From NCBI RefSeq assembly GCF_000328525.1, contig NC_019964.1:2046001-2110000 (forward strand): a DNA stretch of 64,000 nt. The letters are read 5' to 3'. This document shows positions 8,178-18,926 of this stretch, one piece after another. The DNA comes from Halovivax ruber XH-70. Lineage in GTDB: Archaea; Halobacteriota; Halobacteria; Halobacteriales; Natrialbaceae. Numbering within the stretch: the first letter of the stretch is position 1; the number at the start of each line of letters is the position of its first letter. The translations under genes and the position numbers were made by a program. The notes beneath the pieces were generated by a model. That model saw only the letters and a program-made list of their open reading frames with translations. It was not told the DNA's origin and did not search any database.

Positions 8178-11153
8178 TCAGTCGTCTTCGTCCGACGGGA
8201 GCGTGTCGTCGGACTCGCTTGCCGGACCGGTCTTCCCACCATCACTGGCGGCAGGCTGTGCGCCAGGGACGGCGAACGAGACGTCGTCCGGCCCCAGGTA
8301 CTTCGTCCAGAGCACGAGCAGGCTCGGCAGGACGAGCACGCTCGCGAGGAACGCGTAGATGATCGTCATGCCCGTGATGATGCCGAACTGCTGGAGCGGC
8401 GGGAGGATGGCGAACGCGAGGACGCCGAATCCACCGACGGTCGTCGCCGCGCTCCCGAGCAGTGCACCGCCCGTGCCGGTGATCGTCCGGGACATCGCCT
8501 CCCAGACCGATCCCGTCCGTTCGAGTTCCAGGTTGTAGCGTTCACTGATGTGGATGCTGTAGGCCACGCCGAGCCCGACCGTGAGGCTCGTGATCATCCC
8601 CGTCATCACGTTGAACGGAATGCCGGTGAGATACATCGTCCCCAGGATCCACGAGACGCTGAAGACGACGGGCATCAGCGTGACCGCGCCGAGGGTCGCG
8701 CTCCCTTCCGTGAGCCGGTAGGTGAGCATGAGGAAGGCGAAGACGGCCACGAGCGTGATCACCAAGCTCTCGATGACCGTATCCATCAGCTGGTCGGAGA
8801 CGATGTCGAACAGGATCGTCTGACCAGTGGCGGTGGCAGAGACACCCGCCGTCCCGTCGATGCCGGACGCGATGGTCTGCATCTCGTCGGTGACGTCGCT
8901 CATCGCCGCCGTCCCTTGCGTCGAGATGACCATCCGGACACCCTGGTACTGGCCGTCGTCGGTCTGGTGAATCACGTTGGACGCTTCGGTGGGCGCAGTC
9001 GCGAACAGGGCATCGTAGACTCCCTCGACGTTCTGGTCTGGCACCATGTCGTCGTTGGTGTCTGCCGCGGTGAGCGTCGCGTTGAACGATTCGTTCTCCG
9101 CGGCGACCGCCTGCATCGTTCGAATCGGACTCTCGAGGTCGGCGTCACCGCTCCCGAGCGTCGCGACGACGCTGTTGTTCGCGGCCTCGCGCTCGGCATC
9201 GTGGATCCGTTGTAACGTCTGTGGATCCGTGACGCCGTCACCCTGAACCACGATCTGGGCCTGTGCGTCCTCGCGGACGAAGTGCTGGTTGACGTAGTCC
9301 AGGTTCTCCTTCATCGTGTACTCGGCCGGTTTGAACGGTTCCGGCAGGTTCTTCGTCCACTCCGGTGGGTCCTCGGCGATGAAGTCCTCCTGATCGAAGG
9401 TCGTGTCGACCTGCGTCGCGCCGTAAGCACCGCCGGCGCTCACGAGCAGTGCGATGAGGATGACGGCAATCGGAGCGCGCCGTGCGGCCACCGACCCGGC
9501 GCCGAGGAGCTGGCTGAATCGGCCGCCGCCGGTCCCGAACGCCCGCTTCTTGCGATCGAACCCGCGGTTCTCGAGGAACTCGTCGAGTTCGACCTTGATC
9601 GCCGGGATCAGCGCGCCGAAGATCAACAGCGCGGCCGTGATCCCGGCCGCGCTCACCACGCCGAAGTCCTGAATTGGCGGGACGGGACTGGTGAGGTTCG
9701 AGAGGAACCCGATCACGGTCGTCGCGGTCACCCAGACGAGGGCGATCCCGACGCCGACGAGGGCCGTCCGCATCGACCCACGGGAGTCCGCTTCTGCGTA
9801 CGCACCACCCTCGTGGCGCTGCTCCCGGTGGCGCATGAAGATGTGGATTGCGTAGTCGATCGAGAGCCCGATCAGCAGAACGGGAACGGCGATGAAGATC
9901 TGGTTGAAACTGATCCCAGTCCAGCCCATGAAGCCGAACGTCCAGACGAGGACGGCGATTATGCCGAAGAGCCCGAGGAGGATGTCCAGGACGTCGCGGT
10001 AGGCGACGATCAGCGCGAGGACGACGAACAACAGCGCGAGCGGGCCGACGATGGCCAAGCTGTCACCCATCGAGTTGTTGATCTCCTCGGTCATGACGCC
10101 GCCACCGAAGATCATGACATCGGTTCCGGGGGCGTCGTCCGCGTTCGCGATCGACCGCATCTCGAGCTGGGCGTCGACGATCGACTGCGGCATCGAACCC
10201 GTCTGGGCTTCAGCGCCCCCACCACCCTCCATCTGGTGGGTGACGAGCATCATCGTCGCGTTCGCGCTCGTCGAACCGACGTCGTAATCGACCGGCATGA
10301 AGGCGAGACCGTTCAGTTCCCCCGCTCCCTCTTCGCTGAGGACGGTGCCGAGCGTTCGGTCGAACGTCGTCTCGTTCATCGCCTCGATCGCCGCGATCTG
10401 ATCGGCGATCGGCGGTGCGGAACCGTTCTGCAGGGCAGCCTGGCGCTCCTGCAACCGCTCACTGCGTTCGCTCAGTTGTGCGTACTCGTCCTCGAGGACG
10501 CCCTGCGTACCGAGCTGGTAGGCCGATTCGACCTGCGACTCGTTCTCGGCACTCTGGAGCATGCCGACGGCCTGTTCGAACGGCTGGAAGTGCGAGTCGG
10601 TCAGGGTGACGGGCGAGTTCTGGTTCGCCGATTCGAACGCCTCACGCGCCGACGACGACTCTCCGTCCCGGATCGAATCGAGCGACGCGCTCAAGGCTTC
10701 GGCGGTCGCGTTCAGTTCGGCCTGTCGCTGTTCGAGGGCAGCAGCTTCTTCCTGCAACTCGCGCTGTTGTTCGCCAGAGATCGCCGTGATGGCGACGAGA
10801 TTCGCAACGCCGACCGAGGGCTGCTCCTCGGAGAGCGTTCGATTGACCGTCGGCTCGTCTCTGAAGGACTGCTGGAGTTCGAGCTGTGAGACGAGGGCGT
10901 CCTTCGTGAGAACGTTGTCCCCTCTGACGATCACCTGCGCAGAGGTTCCGTTCTCGTTTCCACTATCGAAGTTGTTCTGCGCGTACGAGAGCGCCGTCGA
11001 TTCGTCCGAGTCACCCTGGAACGTATCGAGCGAGGACGTCTGGTCCACCATCCCTGCGCCCGCGCCCATGATCACAGTGAAAACCAGCATAACCGCGATC
11101 ACCGCTTTGGAGTGATCCATGATCGCTCCGGCGAGGCGGTCCATCCAGCTCAT
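8178..11153 (-). CDS. RND superfamily (MMPL-type) exporter
   Basis: This protein of about 991 residues is a large RND/MMPL transporter. One TM helix lies near the N-terminus, followed by an extracytoplasmic domain with Gln/Glu-rich coiled coil. A block of about five TM helices (SLAIVGPLALLFVVLALIVA onward) follows, and then the whole pattern repeats. Such proteins export hydrophobic compounds, lipids or carotenoid-like molecules using the ion gradient. I choose the ATG at 11151-11153 (MSWMDRL); a TTG at 11231 would add 26 residues but falls inside the operator-like palindrome. The divergent tetR gene and the two shared palindromes point to drug- or ligand-inducible control. Confidence 0.9.
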   Translation of the reverse strand: MSWMDRLAGAIMDHSKAVIAVMLVFTVIMGAGAGMVDQTSSLDTFQGDSDESTALSYAQNNFDSGNENGTSAQVIVRGDNVLTKDALVSQLELQQSFRDEPTVNRTLSEEQPSVGVANLVAITAISGEQQRELQEEAAALEQRQAELNATAEALSASLDSIRDGESSSAREAFESANQNSPVTLTDSHFQPFEQAVGMLQSAENESQVESAYQLGTQGVLEDEYAQLSERSERLQERQAALQNGSAPPIADQIAAIEAMNETTFDRTLGTVLSEEGAGELNGLAFMPVDYDVGSTSANATMMLVTHQMEGGGGAEAQTGSMPQSIVDAQLEMRSIANADDAPGTDVMIFGGGVMTEEINNSMGDSLAIVGPLALLFVVLALIVAYRDVLDILLGLFGIIAVLVWTFGFMGWTGISFNQIFIAVPVLLIGLSIDYAIHIFMRHREQRHEGGAYAEADSRGSMRTALVGVGIALVWVTATTVIGFLSNLTSPVPPIQDFGVVSAAGITAALLIFGALIPAIKVELDEFLENRGFDRKKRAFGTGGGRFSQLLGAGSVAARRAPIAVILIALLVSAGGAYGATQVDTTFDQEDFIAEDPPEWTKNLPEPFKPAEYTMKENLDYVNQHFVREDAQAQIVVQGDGVTDPQTLQRIHDAEREAANNSVVATLGSGDADLESPIRTMQAVAAENESFNATLTAADTNDDMVPDQNVEGVYDALFATAPTEASNVIHQTDDGQYQGVRMVISTQGTAAMSDVTDEMQTIASGIDGTAGVSATATGQTILFDIVSDQLMDTVIESLVITLVAVFAFLMLTYRLTEGSATLGAVTLMPVVFSVSWILGTMYLTGIPFNVMTGMITSLTVGLGVAYSIHISERYNLELERTGSVWEAMSRTITGTGGALLGSAATTVGGFGVLAFAILPPLQQFGIITGMTIIYAFLASVLVLPSLLVLWTKYLGPDDVSFAVPGAQPAASDGGKTGPASESDDTLPSDEDD

Positions 11154-11216
11154 GGGAGAACCGGTCCTCCGGTGGTCGTCGCTTTGGTTACCCGTCGTTG
11201 GTCGGCAGTCATCTTG

Positions 11217-11234
11217 TGACTGAATATTCAATCA
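11217..11234. promoter_or_regulatory. Candidate TetR operator, copy 1 (exporter side)
   Basis: TGACTGAATATTCAATCA is an 18-bp near-perfect inverted repeat (TGAYTGAAT / ATTCAATCA) containing the perfect palindrome TGAATATTCA. It lies 64 bp upstream of the exporter ATG. A second copy with two mismatches lies 200 bp away next to tetR. The arrangement fits a dimeric repressor that controls both divergent genes; the protein-site match is inferred. Confidence 0.7.
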
Positions 11235-11295
11235 GCACTTAAGAACTTTCTCACTTCACGTGCCCGCCGCTGAGCGAGTCGATAACTGATAACTG

Positions 11296-11317
11296 ACACA
11301 CACACACACACACACAC
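11296..11317. repeat. (AC)11 dinucleotide tract in the exporter-tetR intergenic region
   Basis: Eleven uninterrupted AC units lie between the two operator-like palindromes. The tract is alternating purine-pyrimidine, so it can adopt Z-DNA at the high ionic strength of the haloarchaeal cytoplasm, and its length could vary by slippage. A similar tract precedes tiaS (30034-30058). Confidence 0.9.
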
Positions 11318-11434
11318 CTCTACAAGCACTACAATTACCTCTACAATCCTCGGACAGTTCGGGGCCGCATACCGTTCGAGGTTGGTTGTGACCACCGCCC
11401 CCCGACCACTCGTTCGCGCTTCGTCCCGATCTGA

Positions 11435-11452
11435 TGACTGACCATTCAATCA
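11435..11452. promoter_or_regulatory. Candidate TetR operator, copy 2 (tetR side), next to a TATA-like element
   Basis: TGACTGACCATTCAATCA matches copy 1 at 16 of 18 positions. It is followed at once by an A/T element (ATTTTTATA, 11452-11460) that can serve as the tetR TATA box, so the repressor bound here would occlude its own promoter. The gene start is about 80 bp downstream. Confidence 0.65.
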
Positions 11453-11535
11453 ATTTTTATAGCCAGCGCCGATATGGGACCTATCATGGACTGTGGGATA
11501 GTCGGACCCGGGCACACGAACCGCCGTGAGTTGCG

Positions 11536-12141
11536 ATGAACCAGGGAACGTCGTTTCTCGACGATCCGGACGATACCCGGGAAGCGATCATGCGCGCGAC
11601 CTACGTCGCACTCGGGAAGCACGGCTACTCGGATCTGACGATCCAGCGAATCGGTGACGAGTTCTCGAAGAGCAAGTCGCTGCTGTACCACCACTACGAC
11701 AGCAAAGACGATCTCCTGCTCGACTTTCTCGAGTTCATGCTGACCCAGCTCGAAGAGCAGTTGCCGGTGTACAGGGATAGCGGCGCCGACGACCACATTC
11801 AGGATATCGTCGACCAGACCTTCGTCTTCGGCGGGAGCCACACCAGCGACGACTTCGCTCGCGCGATTCTCGAACTGCGTACACAGGGAGCCCACGACGA
11901 CGCGTTCCGTTCGTACTTCACCCGCAGCGACCAGTTCGTCCGAAAACACGTGGCCCACACGATTCGATCCGGCATCGAGCAGGGAATCTTCCGGGACGTC
12001 GATCCACAGGAGACTGCGGCACTGTTTCAACTCACGTTCGTCGGGACGATGACGCAGCGCGTGACGAGTGACGACGACGTCCTCGAAGATGCACGCGCCG
12101 AGTTCGAACGCTACGTCCGCGAGTGTCTGCTGGCCGAGTAA
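11536..12141 (+). CDS. TetR/AcrR-family transcriptional regulator
   Basis: The 201-residue protein has the TetR layout. The N-terminal helix-turn-helix domain spans residues 12-58 (ALGKHGYSDLTIQRIGDEF, then SKSLLYHHYDSKDDLL, the family's recognition helix and helix 4). An all-helical ligand/dimer domain follows to residue 201. It is transcribed divergently from the RND exporter. Two 18-bp palindromes in the shared intergenic region are likely its operators, so autoregulation and ligand-relieved repression of the exporter are the simplest model. The start is the ATG at 11536; there are further in-frame Met codons inside but none better placed. Confidence 0.92.
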   Translation: MNQGTSFLDDPDDTREAIMRATYVALGKHGYSDLTIQRIGDEFSKSKSLLYHHYDSKDDLLLDFLEFMLTQLEEQLPVYRDSGADDHIQDIVDQTFVFGGSHTSDDFARAILELRTQGAHDDAFRSYFTRSDQFVRKHVAHTIRSGIEQGIFRDVDPQETAALFQLTFVGTMTQRVTSDDDVLEDARAEFERYVRECLLAE

Positions 12142-13348
12142 ACGGTGCTGACCGGGTGAGTTGCTGCCCGACGAGTGTACGTTTGAACCCACGAGTGAGC
12201 GATCAGTTGATTGGCTCTCAGAGCCCAATCATGCACTACCAGCGTCCCCGCACCTCAGTACGCCTGTCGTGGCTATTTCAGGGAAACAACGGGTCGACAC
12301 TCAAACGGGGCAGACAGTTGTCGTGCACGGCTCGGTACAGAGAGCAGCGAGGCACACAGTTCCACAGACAGTGACGGAGAGACCAGATTCGTCAGTGCTG
12401 GGAGCCGCCAGATGACCGGATTTTCGGTCCGTCCCCACCCCGACAGAGACGACGATTCGCGGTGCCAGCTGTAAGCGACACCATCGCCACGTCTGGTTTG
12501 GGCCGGGTTACTACGCAGCCAAGAATCGACAGCTGTGCTACCAATCAGCCGGAATGAGGGATTTTGAGTGCGTAAAGAGGCGGGTAGCGGTCTCGAAACT
12601 GGCGAATTCGACGGGAGTTTAAATACTATTTCGGGAACTGCAACAACAGATTTTGATATAGCATTATGCAATTCATTTGTCGGTGACAGCGGACCCCTTT
12701 TAAAGAAGCAAGGTCGTTCGTCGGGCCAGCACAAATCATCCGATAGCGCTCGGTCTCGACAGGGAGCAAAATTAGAACCTACTGAAAACCGAGAACACGG
12801 GGACACAACGGAGAACTGATCAGAAAGCGACGAAGGGCGAACACGAGGACAATTCGCGAACGCGAAACGCGTTCGAACACGTCAACGACCAGCTATCGGA
12901 CGACCCGGTCGGAATATCACACTGCGCCAGTATTATCGGATCGTTCGTTCGATGGGTGGCAAAAACCGATCACACAGCCCATCGAGTCGATCGGAGTAGC
13001 CGATCAAACCATTCGATAGGTCGTGCAGTTCCGATCGGGCAGTCCGAGTAACTGTACAGGAGAATTCTTCCGACAGAGCTGCGTCCAGACGATGTCGAGA
13101 ACAGCAGGACGTCCTGGGTAGCAGGACGACCGATTCGCTGTCGAGACGATCAATTGGTGTTCGTGTACGCGTTGCACCAGAGAGGCTCGCCTCGGCACAG
13201 ACAGGGCGAGCCAGTCAGGGCACACGAGGGCAGTAACCCTAAGGGCGTTCGAGTACCAGTAGCACACGTGAGTGTGAGTGCAGTATCGTGAGCAAAAGAG
13301 CTATCCGGCGAGCAACCGGAGTACCGTCAACGTCGTCCACCACAACCT
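12142..13348. other. Long intergenic region before cdc48, no convincing gene
   Basis: About 1.2 kb with only short, low-quality open frames on both strands (for example 12273-12806 minus and 12568-12819 plus). None has a haloarchaeal codon pattern, motif or ribosome site. Base composition drops locally around 12,600-12,720. That patch contains two TATA-like elements, GTTTAAATAC near 12,617 and CTTTTAAAG near 12,698, so a short or non-coding transcript is possible. The region may include decayed coding sequence. The cdc48 promoter must lie at its right end. Confidence 0.5.
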
Positions 13349-15577
13349 ATGAACGAAGTGCAACTGGAGGTCGCGAAGGCGTATCCCAACGACTCGGGCC
13401 GCGGCATCGCCCGGCTCGACCCCGATACGCTGCTGCACCTGAAGCTGAGTCCGGGAGATATCATCGAGATCGAAGGGGCGAACACCACCGCCGCCAAGGT
13501 CTGGCGAGCCGATCGACAGGACTGGAACACAGACACAGTCCGGATCGACGGCTTCACGCGCCAGAATGCGGAAGTCGGCATCGGCGAGCGCGTCACGATC
13601 CGTAAGGCCGAGGCCACGAAAGCCGAGTCGCTCGTCCTCGCCCCGCCGGAAGAGGCGTCTGTCCAGTTCGGTTCTGACGCCGCCGGGATGGTCAAGCGCC
13701 AGATCCTGAAACGGCCGGTCGTCGAACGAGACATCGTCCCGGTGATGAGCTCGACGAACCACCCATTCATGCGCTCGCCGGGGCAGGCGATCCCGCTCAT
13801 CTCCGTCGAGACTGAACCCGACGGCGTCGTCCTCATCACCGAGGACACGGACGTCGAGCTCCGCGAAGAGCCGATCTCCGGCTTCGAGAAGACCGGCGGC
13901 GGCATCACCTACGAGGACATCGGCGGCTTACAGAACGAGATCCAGCGGGTCCGGGAGATGGTGGAACTCCCGATGAAGCACCCGCAGATCTTCAAGAAGC
14001 TGGGCATCGAGCCGCCCCAGGGCGTCCTCCTGCATGGCCCGCCCGGCACCGGGAAGACGCTGCTCGCGAAGGCCGTCGCCAACGAGACGTCGGCCTCGTT
14101 CTTCTCGATCGCTGGCCCCGAGATCATCTCGAAGTACTACGGGGAATCCGAACAGCAGTTACGCGAGATCTTCGAGGACGCCAGCGAGGAGTCTCCCGCG
14201 ATCATCTTCATCGACGAACTCGACTCCATCGCGCCCAAGCGCGAGGACGTCACTGGCGAGGTCGAACGCCGCGTCGTCGCCCAGTTGCTGACGATGATGG
14301 ACGGCCTCGAATCCCGTGGCCAGGTCATCGTCATCGCGGCGACCAACCGCGTCGACAGCGTCGACCCCGCCCTCAGACGCCCGGGCCGGTTCGACCGTGA
14401 GATCGAGATCGGTGTCCCCGACGAGACGGGCCGCGAGGAGATACTCCAGATCCACACGCGCGGCATGCCGCTTTCCGACGACGTCAACCTCTCGCGGCTG
14501 GCCGACGACACGCACGGCTTCGTCGGCGCCGACATCGAGAGCCTCACCAAGGAAGCTGCGATGAAGGCACTGCGTCGCTACCTGCCGGAGATCGATCTGG
14601 ACGAAGAGGACATCCCGCCGAGCCTCATCGACCGGATGATCGTCAAACGCGACGACTTCGGCGGCGCACTGAACGAGGTCGAGCCCTCGGCGATGCGCGA
14701 GGTTCTGGTCGAGCTCCCGAAGGTCTCTTGGGACGACGTCGGCGGCCTCCACGACGCCAAAGAACAGGTCCAGGAGTCCGTCGAGTGGCCGCTCAACGAC
14801 CCCGAGAAATTCGGTCGCCTCGGCATCGACCCGCCGGCAGGCGTCCTGCTGTACGGCCCGCCCGGCACCGGGAAGACGCTGATGGCGAAGGCGGTCGCCA
14901 ACGAGACGAACGCCAACTTCATCTCCGTGCGCGGCCCGCAGCTGCTCTCGAAGTGGGTTGGCGAGTCCGAGAAGGCCATCCGCCAGACGTTCCGGAAGGC
15001 CCGGCAGGTCTCCCCGACCGTCATCTTCTTCGACGAGCTGGACGCGCTCGCGCCGGGCCGCGGCGGCGAGGTCGGCTCGAACGTCTCCGAACGCGTCGTC
15101 AATCAGCTACTGACCGAGCTCGACGGGCTCGAAGACATGGGCGACGTGATGGTCATCGGCGCGACGAACCGCCCGGACATGATCGACCCGGCACTGCTTC
15201 GATCTGGCCGCTTCGACCGACTCGTCATGATCGGCGAGCCCGACACGGACGGTCGCGAGCGCATCCTCGAGATCCACACCGAGGACATGCCGCTGGCGGC
15301 CGACGTCAGCCTGCGCGAGATCGCCGAGATCACCGACGGCTACGTCGGCTCCGACCTCGAGTCCATCGGTCGCGAGGCGGCGATCGAAGCCCTTCGTGAC
15401 GACGACGAGGCCGAGGTCGTCGAGATGCGCCACTTCCGACAGGCACTCGAGAACGTCCGACCGACGATCACCGAAGACATCCTCGAGTACTACGAGGGAA
15501 TCGAAGACCAATTCCGCGGCGGCACCGCCACGCGACCGGCGAGCGGTCGCCGTGGCAGCCGGATCGGCTTCCAGTAG
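13349..15577 (+). CDS. cdc48: Cdc48/p97-type AAA+ ATPase (CdcH/VAT)
   Basis: The 742-residue protein has the full Cdc48 architecture. The N-domain (residues 1 to about 185) is a double-psi barrel plus the CDC48_2 subdomain. D1 has Walker A GPPGTGKT at about 229-236 and Walker B IIFIDELD near 286. D2 has Walker A at about 503-510 and Walker B VIFFDELD near 557. Both domains carry the arginine-finger segments ([10 protein letters not shown] and RSGRFDRLV). The hexameric unfoldase feeds proteins to the proteasome and remodels complexes in the cytoplasm. The C-terminal tail is short and basic. The gene is monocistronic, with a long upstream region and a convergent permease gene downstream. Confidence 0.97.
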   Translation: MNEVQLEVAKAYPNDSGRGIARLDPDTLLHLKLSPGDIIEIEGANTTAAKVWRADRQDWNTDTVRIDGFTRQNAEVGIGERVTIRKAEATKAESLVLAPPEEASVQFGSDAAGMVKRQILKRPVVERDIVPVMSSTNHPFMRSPGQAIPLISVETEPDGVVLITEDTDVELREEPISGFEKTGGGITYEDIGGLQNEIQRVREMVELPMKHPQIFKKLGIEPPQGVLLHGPPGTGKTLLAKAVANETSASFFSIAGPEIISKYYGESEQQLREIFEDASEESPAIIFIDELDSIAPKREDVTGEVERRVVAQLLTMMDGLESRGQVIVIAATNRVDSVDPALRRPGRFDREIEIGVPDETGREEILQIHTRGMPLSDDVNLSRLADDTHGFVGADIESLTKEAAMKALRRYLPEIDLDEEDIPPSLIDRMIVKRDDFGGALNEVEPSAMREVLVELPKVSWDDVGGLHDAKEQVQESVEWPLNDPEKFGRLGIDPPAGVLLYGPPGTGKTLMAKAVANETNANFISVRGPQLLSKWVGESEKAIRQTFRKARQVSPTVIFFDELDALAPGRGGEVGSNVSERVVNQLLTELDGLEDMGDVMVIGATNRPDMIDPALLRSGRFDRLVMIGEPDTDGRERILEIHTEDMPLAADVSLREIAEITDGYVGSDLESIGREAAIEALRDDDEAEVVEMRHFRQALENVRPTITEDILEYYEGIEDQFRGGTATRPASGRRGSRIGFQ

Positions 15578-15789
15578 CACACTCGATCGGCACGATTTCT
15601 GTCGCTCACGTTTCGACGATTTATCCGGCCTCGACTCGCCTCAGTCTACTTGACTCGTCTCTGGCTACTCGATACGTCTCAGCCTACTTCGCTCGTCGAC
15701 GCTCGCTACTCCGCTCGACGACACACCGGCTACCCAGTTCGCACACTGCTTGCACAGCACCGACCGAGTCGTCGTGATCAGTGGCGGCG

Positions 15790-16701
15790 TCAGGCTCGCA
15801 ACTTGGCGAGTTCGCGGGTGATCGCCCGCCGTTTCACCAGCAAGAATCCACAGAAGATGAAGACGAACCCGACGACTGTGGCCGCATCCACCGGCTGGTC
15901 GAGGTAGAACCAGCCGACGACGGCGGCCACGATCGGGGCCACGTAGGAGACCATGTTGATCTCGACGGCGCCGAGTCGGTCGAGCAGGTCGAAGTAGATG
16001 AGAAACCCGATCGCACTCGAGAAGATCGAGAGATACGCGAGTGCGCCGATCGCTTCCAGATGCGCCCAGTCGGCGATAGCGAAGGACTCGCCGAGGCCGA
16101 CGCTCAGCACGTGTAAGATCACGGCGCCACCGAGCATCGACCAGGCCTCCATCGCCTCGATCTCGAGGTCGGCATCGAGCCGGCGCGTGAGGACGCTTCC
16201 GAGTGCGAACGCTGCGGCGGCACCGAAGACGAGGAGGTTCGCGACCGTATCCGTCGTCACCACGTTCGACGGGTCCGGCCGGGAGATGACGAGCACACCG
16301 ACGAGCCCCAGCCCGACGCCGACCACGCCGATCCGGGACAGCGCGTCCTGTGGAACGAGTGCGCGTGCGAACCCGGTCGTGAGGACCGGCGACAGACTGA
16401 CGAGGACGGCGGCGGCTGCCGCCGTCGTGTTGAGCTGGCCGACGAAGAGAAAGGCGTGGTACACCGCGATCATCAACACGGCCCCGGCACCCACAGTTAG
16501 CCACGCTTGCCGTCCGCGGGGGAGCGGGTCGTCGGCGACGACGAGCGCGTACGCGAGCATGATGACGCCTGCGACGTCGTACCTGACCGCAGCGAAGAGG
16601 ACGGGTGGCAGGTAGGTCAGCCCGGCGTCGATAGCCACGAACGCGGACCCCCAGGCGAACGCGAGGACGAGAAACAGGGTTGTCGTACGGTACTGACTCA
16701 C
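15790..16701 (-). CDS. EamA/DMT-superfamily permease
   Basis: This hydrophobic protein of about 303 residues has ten predicted TM helices in two homologous EamA halves. The first half contains LAFAWGSAFVAIDAGL. The second contains AYLSIFSSAIGFLIYFDLL, followed by VAPIVAAVVGWFYLDQP, a DMT hallmark. Family members export metabolites or amino acids. I place the start at the GTG at 16699-16701 (VSQYRTTTLF), directly before TM1 as in homologues. An ATG at 16752 or the frame's upstream ATG would add a non-hydrophobic, Arg-rich leader. It sits downstream of the peptide ABC operon on the same strand, with a 134-bp gap. The substrate is unknown. Confidence 0.85.
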   Translation of the reverse strand: MSQYRTTTLFLVLAFAWGSAFVAIDAGLTYLPPVLFAAVRYDVAGVIMLAYALVVADDPLPRGRQAWLTVGAGAVLMIAVYHAFLFVGQLNTTAAAAAVLVSLSPVLTTGFARALVPQDALSRIGVVGVGLGLVGVLVISRPDPSNVVTTDTVANLLVFGAAAAFALGSVLTRRLDADLEIEAMEAWSMLGGAVILHVLSVGLGESFAIADWAHLEAIGALAYLSIFSSAIGFLIYFDLLDRLGAVEINMVSYVAPIVAAVVGWFYLDQPVDAATVVGFVFIFCGFLLVKRRAITRELAKLRA

Positions 16702-16835
16702 GACGAAGACCGAGGGGGTGTCCGTACGAAGTTGTTTCGAATCGCAACGCATCGGTGGCCAGAGAAACCGCACCGTACGACACTGGCGGCCCGCAAATAC
16801 CCCACTGACCGGCTTTGGGCTTCCAACGCGCCGCG

Positions 16836-18926
16836 TCAATCCCCGGACGGAATTGTCTCTGCTGGTTCTTTGCGAACGTCAGTCCGCAGGTGACAGGCCG
16901 CAGCGTGGCGTTCCGTCGCGAGACCGGGATTCACTGTCTCACAGACGCTCTCGTATCGTTCCCGGAGGGTATCAGCGGCAGTCGCCCAGTCGTCGTCGAC
17001 GACGTGCTCGAGCGCGGAGCGCACCGTCGATCGATCGCGGTCCGGAAGGTCGTTCGCGAAGTAGCGCTCGTACAACGCGTCGACGAGTTCGGCTCGATCG
17101 GCCGCCGTCGATTCGTCGCCGGCAGGAACGTCGACCGTTTCGCGAACACGCGCTATCGGCAATTCACGGTCCTCGATACGCTGGCGGAGGTCCATGATCG
17201 CTCGGTACGCGCTCTGTTCGAGTTCGACGTCGTCCGGTTGAATCACCTTCGGACAACGGGTTCTGAATCGGCAGCCGCTCGGCGGATTGCGCGGCGACGG
17301 CACGTCCCCCGATATCGTCTCCCGTGTCCGGTTTCGTTCGTCGGTACTCGCTCGGGGGACGCTTTCGAGTAACGCCTCAGTGTAGGGATGCTGTGGGTCG
17401 GTGAACAGGTCGTTTGCCGGCCCGATCTCGACGATTTCGCCGAGATACATCACCGCAACGCGATCGCAGACGTGGCGGATGACGGAGAGGTCGTGACTGA
17501 TCAACAGGTACGTCAGGTCCAGTTCGTCCTGGAGATCGTCGAGGAGGTTGAGAACCTGAGCCTGGACGGAGACGTCGAGCGCACTCGTCGGTTCGTCGAG
17601 GACGACGAAGTCCGGTTCGAGTGCCAGCGCCCGGGCGATGCCGATCCGCTGGCGCTGCCCACCGGAGAACTCGTGAGGATATCGATCGAGTTGATCCGGA
17701 GAGAGGCCGACCCGTCGCAGCAGGAACTGCACGCGGTGTTTGCGGAGTACCGCATCCGATTCGGGTTCGATGGAGACGGTGATCGTCTCCGAATCCCGAT
17801 TCACCGTCGCCGTTACCAGTTCCGGAGTTTCGACCACGATAGCGCGGTCGGAACCGGTCGATCCAGTCCCCGATACATCGACAGACACACCCGTTTCCTG
17901 CGTGATGACGTCCGCGTCGAGCGACGATGGCGTGGCGATAGTCAATTCGCCGGGATCGCTCGCCGTCGTATCGATCGTCTCGCCTGCCGTGCCAGCACGC
18001 ACGGTTACAGGGACGGTCACGGTCGAGCCATCCGGCTCCAGCGCTTTGTCCACGTTCGCGTCAACGTGCACGGACAGTTCGTCCGGTCCGATCCCATCGG
18101 TCGTCACGTCGGCGTTGGCGTCGATTTCTGGGTCCGATATCGGCCAGTCGTGGGTCTTCAGCGGAGCCTCGATGATGTCCCCGATCGACTGACGCGGATC
18201 GAGGCTCGAGAACGGATCCTGAAAGAGGATCGCCGTCTCTCGTCGGAACGCAGGTGGTCTGAAGTAGGCGCGAGCGATCTTGAACAGGGAAAGCACACCC
18301 AGCACCGAGGCGACGACCCCAACCACGGCGACGATCGGTTCGACGAAAAGCGTCGCGATGGCGAGGACCAGGAGTGCGCCGAGCGTCCAGACGGCGAGTC
18401 GCCAACCCCAGACACGCTGGGTGGCCAGGCCGAACGAACCTGCTAACAGTGCCGCCCCTGCAAGAGCCCACAGGACGCCGAGGACACCGAGCGGGGTGGA
18501 TGCCCCCGTTCCGACGGGATCGAATCCGGCGAACGCACTGCCGGCGGCGAGCACACCGCCGACGAGCGTGGCGAGCGCGAAGACGGCGAGTACGCCGGCG
18601 AGAAGGTACGCGCGAACGGACAGCGATCTCGGGGCCTCGCTGTACGATTCGATATCGGAGACATTCTGGCCGTCGTATTCGATGTCTCCAATCGTCGGGG
18701 ACTGCAGGTCGAGAATCGTCTCGCCCGTCGTCGATTTCCCACTACCGGACTCACCGACCAGGCCGAGCGTCTCCCCTTCCTCGATCTCGAAGGAGAGGCC
18801 ATCGACAGCGCGGACGGCCACCGGATCGGTCCGCAATAGCCGATCGACGAGCGTGTTCTGTTCGAAGAAGTATTTCCGAAGCCCCGAGACCCGAAGCAAG
18901 GACCGATCGGATCCGTCCTCACTCAT
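16836..18926 (-). CDS. dppF: DppF/OppF-type ABC ATPase with membrane-spanning and extra-domain insertions
   Basis: This is the last gene of the peptide-type ABC operon, 696 residues instead of the usual ~330. Walker A ([10 protein letters not shown]) is at about 57-66. About 115 residues then follow (104-218) with four hydrophobic helices and a WGWRLAVW segment, before the Q-loop ([12 protein letters not shown]) at 232-243. A second insertion (about 261-392) is a Thr/Val/Asp-rich, beta-type segment before the ABC signature (SGGQRQR, 421-427) and Walker B ([11 protein letters not shown]). The C-terminal oligopeptide domain is also interrupted by about 130 residues between FRTRCP and the final CHL. 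The ATG at 18924-18926 overlaps the upstream stop by 8 bp. Catalytic motifs are intact, so it is probably functional. Confidence 0.88.
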   Translation of the reverse strand: MSEDGSDRSLLRVSGLRKYFFEQNTLVDRLLRTDPVAVRAVDGLSFEIEEGETLGLVGESGSGKSTTGETILDLQSPTIGDIEYDGQNVSDIESYSEAPRSLSVRAYLLAGVLAVFALATLVGGVLAAGSAFAGFDPVGTGASTPLGVLGVLWALAGAALLAGSFGLATQRVWGWRLAVWTLGALLVLAIATLFVEPIVAVVGVVASVLGVLSLFKIARAYFRPPAFRRETAILFQDPFSSLDPRQSIGDIIEAPLKTHDWPISDPEIDANADVTTDGIGPDELSVHVDANVDKALEPDGSTVTVPVTVRAGTAGETIDTTASDPGELTIATPSSLDADVITQETGVSVDVSGTGSTGSDRAIVVETPELVTATVNRDSETITVSIEPESDAVLRKHRVQFLLRRVGLSPDQLDRYPHEFSGGQRQRIGIARALALEPDFVVLDEPTSALDVSVQAQVLNLLDDLQDELDLTYLLISHDLSVIRHVCDRVAVMYLGEIVEIGPANDLFTDPQHPYTEALLESVPRASTDERNRTRETISGDVPSPRNPPSGCRFRTRCPKVIQPDDVELEQSAYRAIMDLRQRIEDRELPIARVRETVDVPAGDESTAADRAELVDALYERYFANDLPDRDRSTVRSALEHVVDDDWATAADTLRERYESVCETVNPGLATERHAAACHLRTDVRKEPAETIPSGD

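Noticed and set aside
12273-12806. 177-residue minus-strand open frame before cdc48
   Set aside because: Ser/Pro/Arg-rich, several Cys and Trp without pattern, no haloarchaeal acidity and no start context; possibly remnant DNA.
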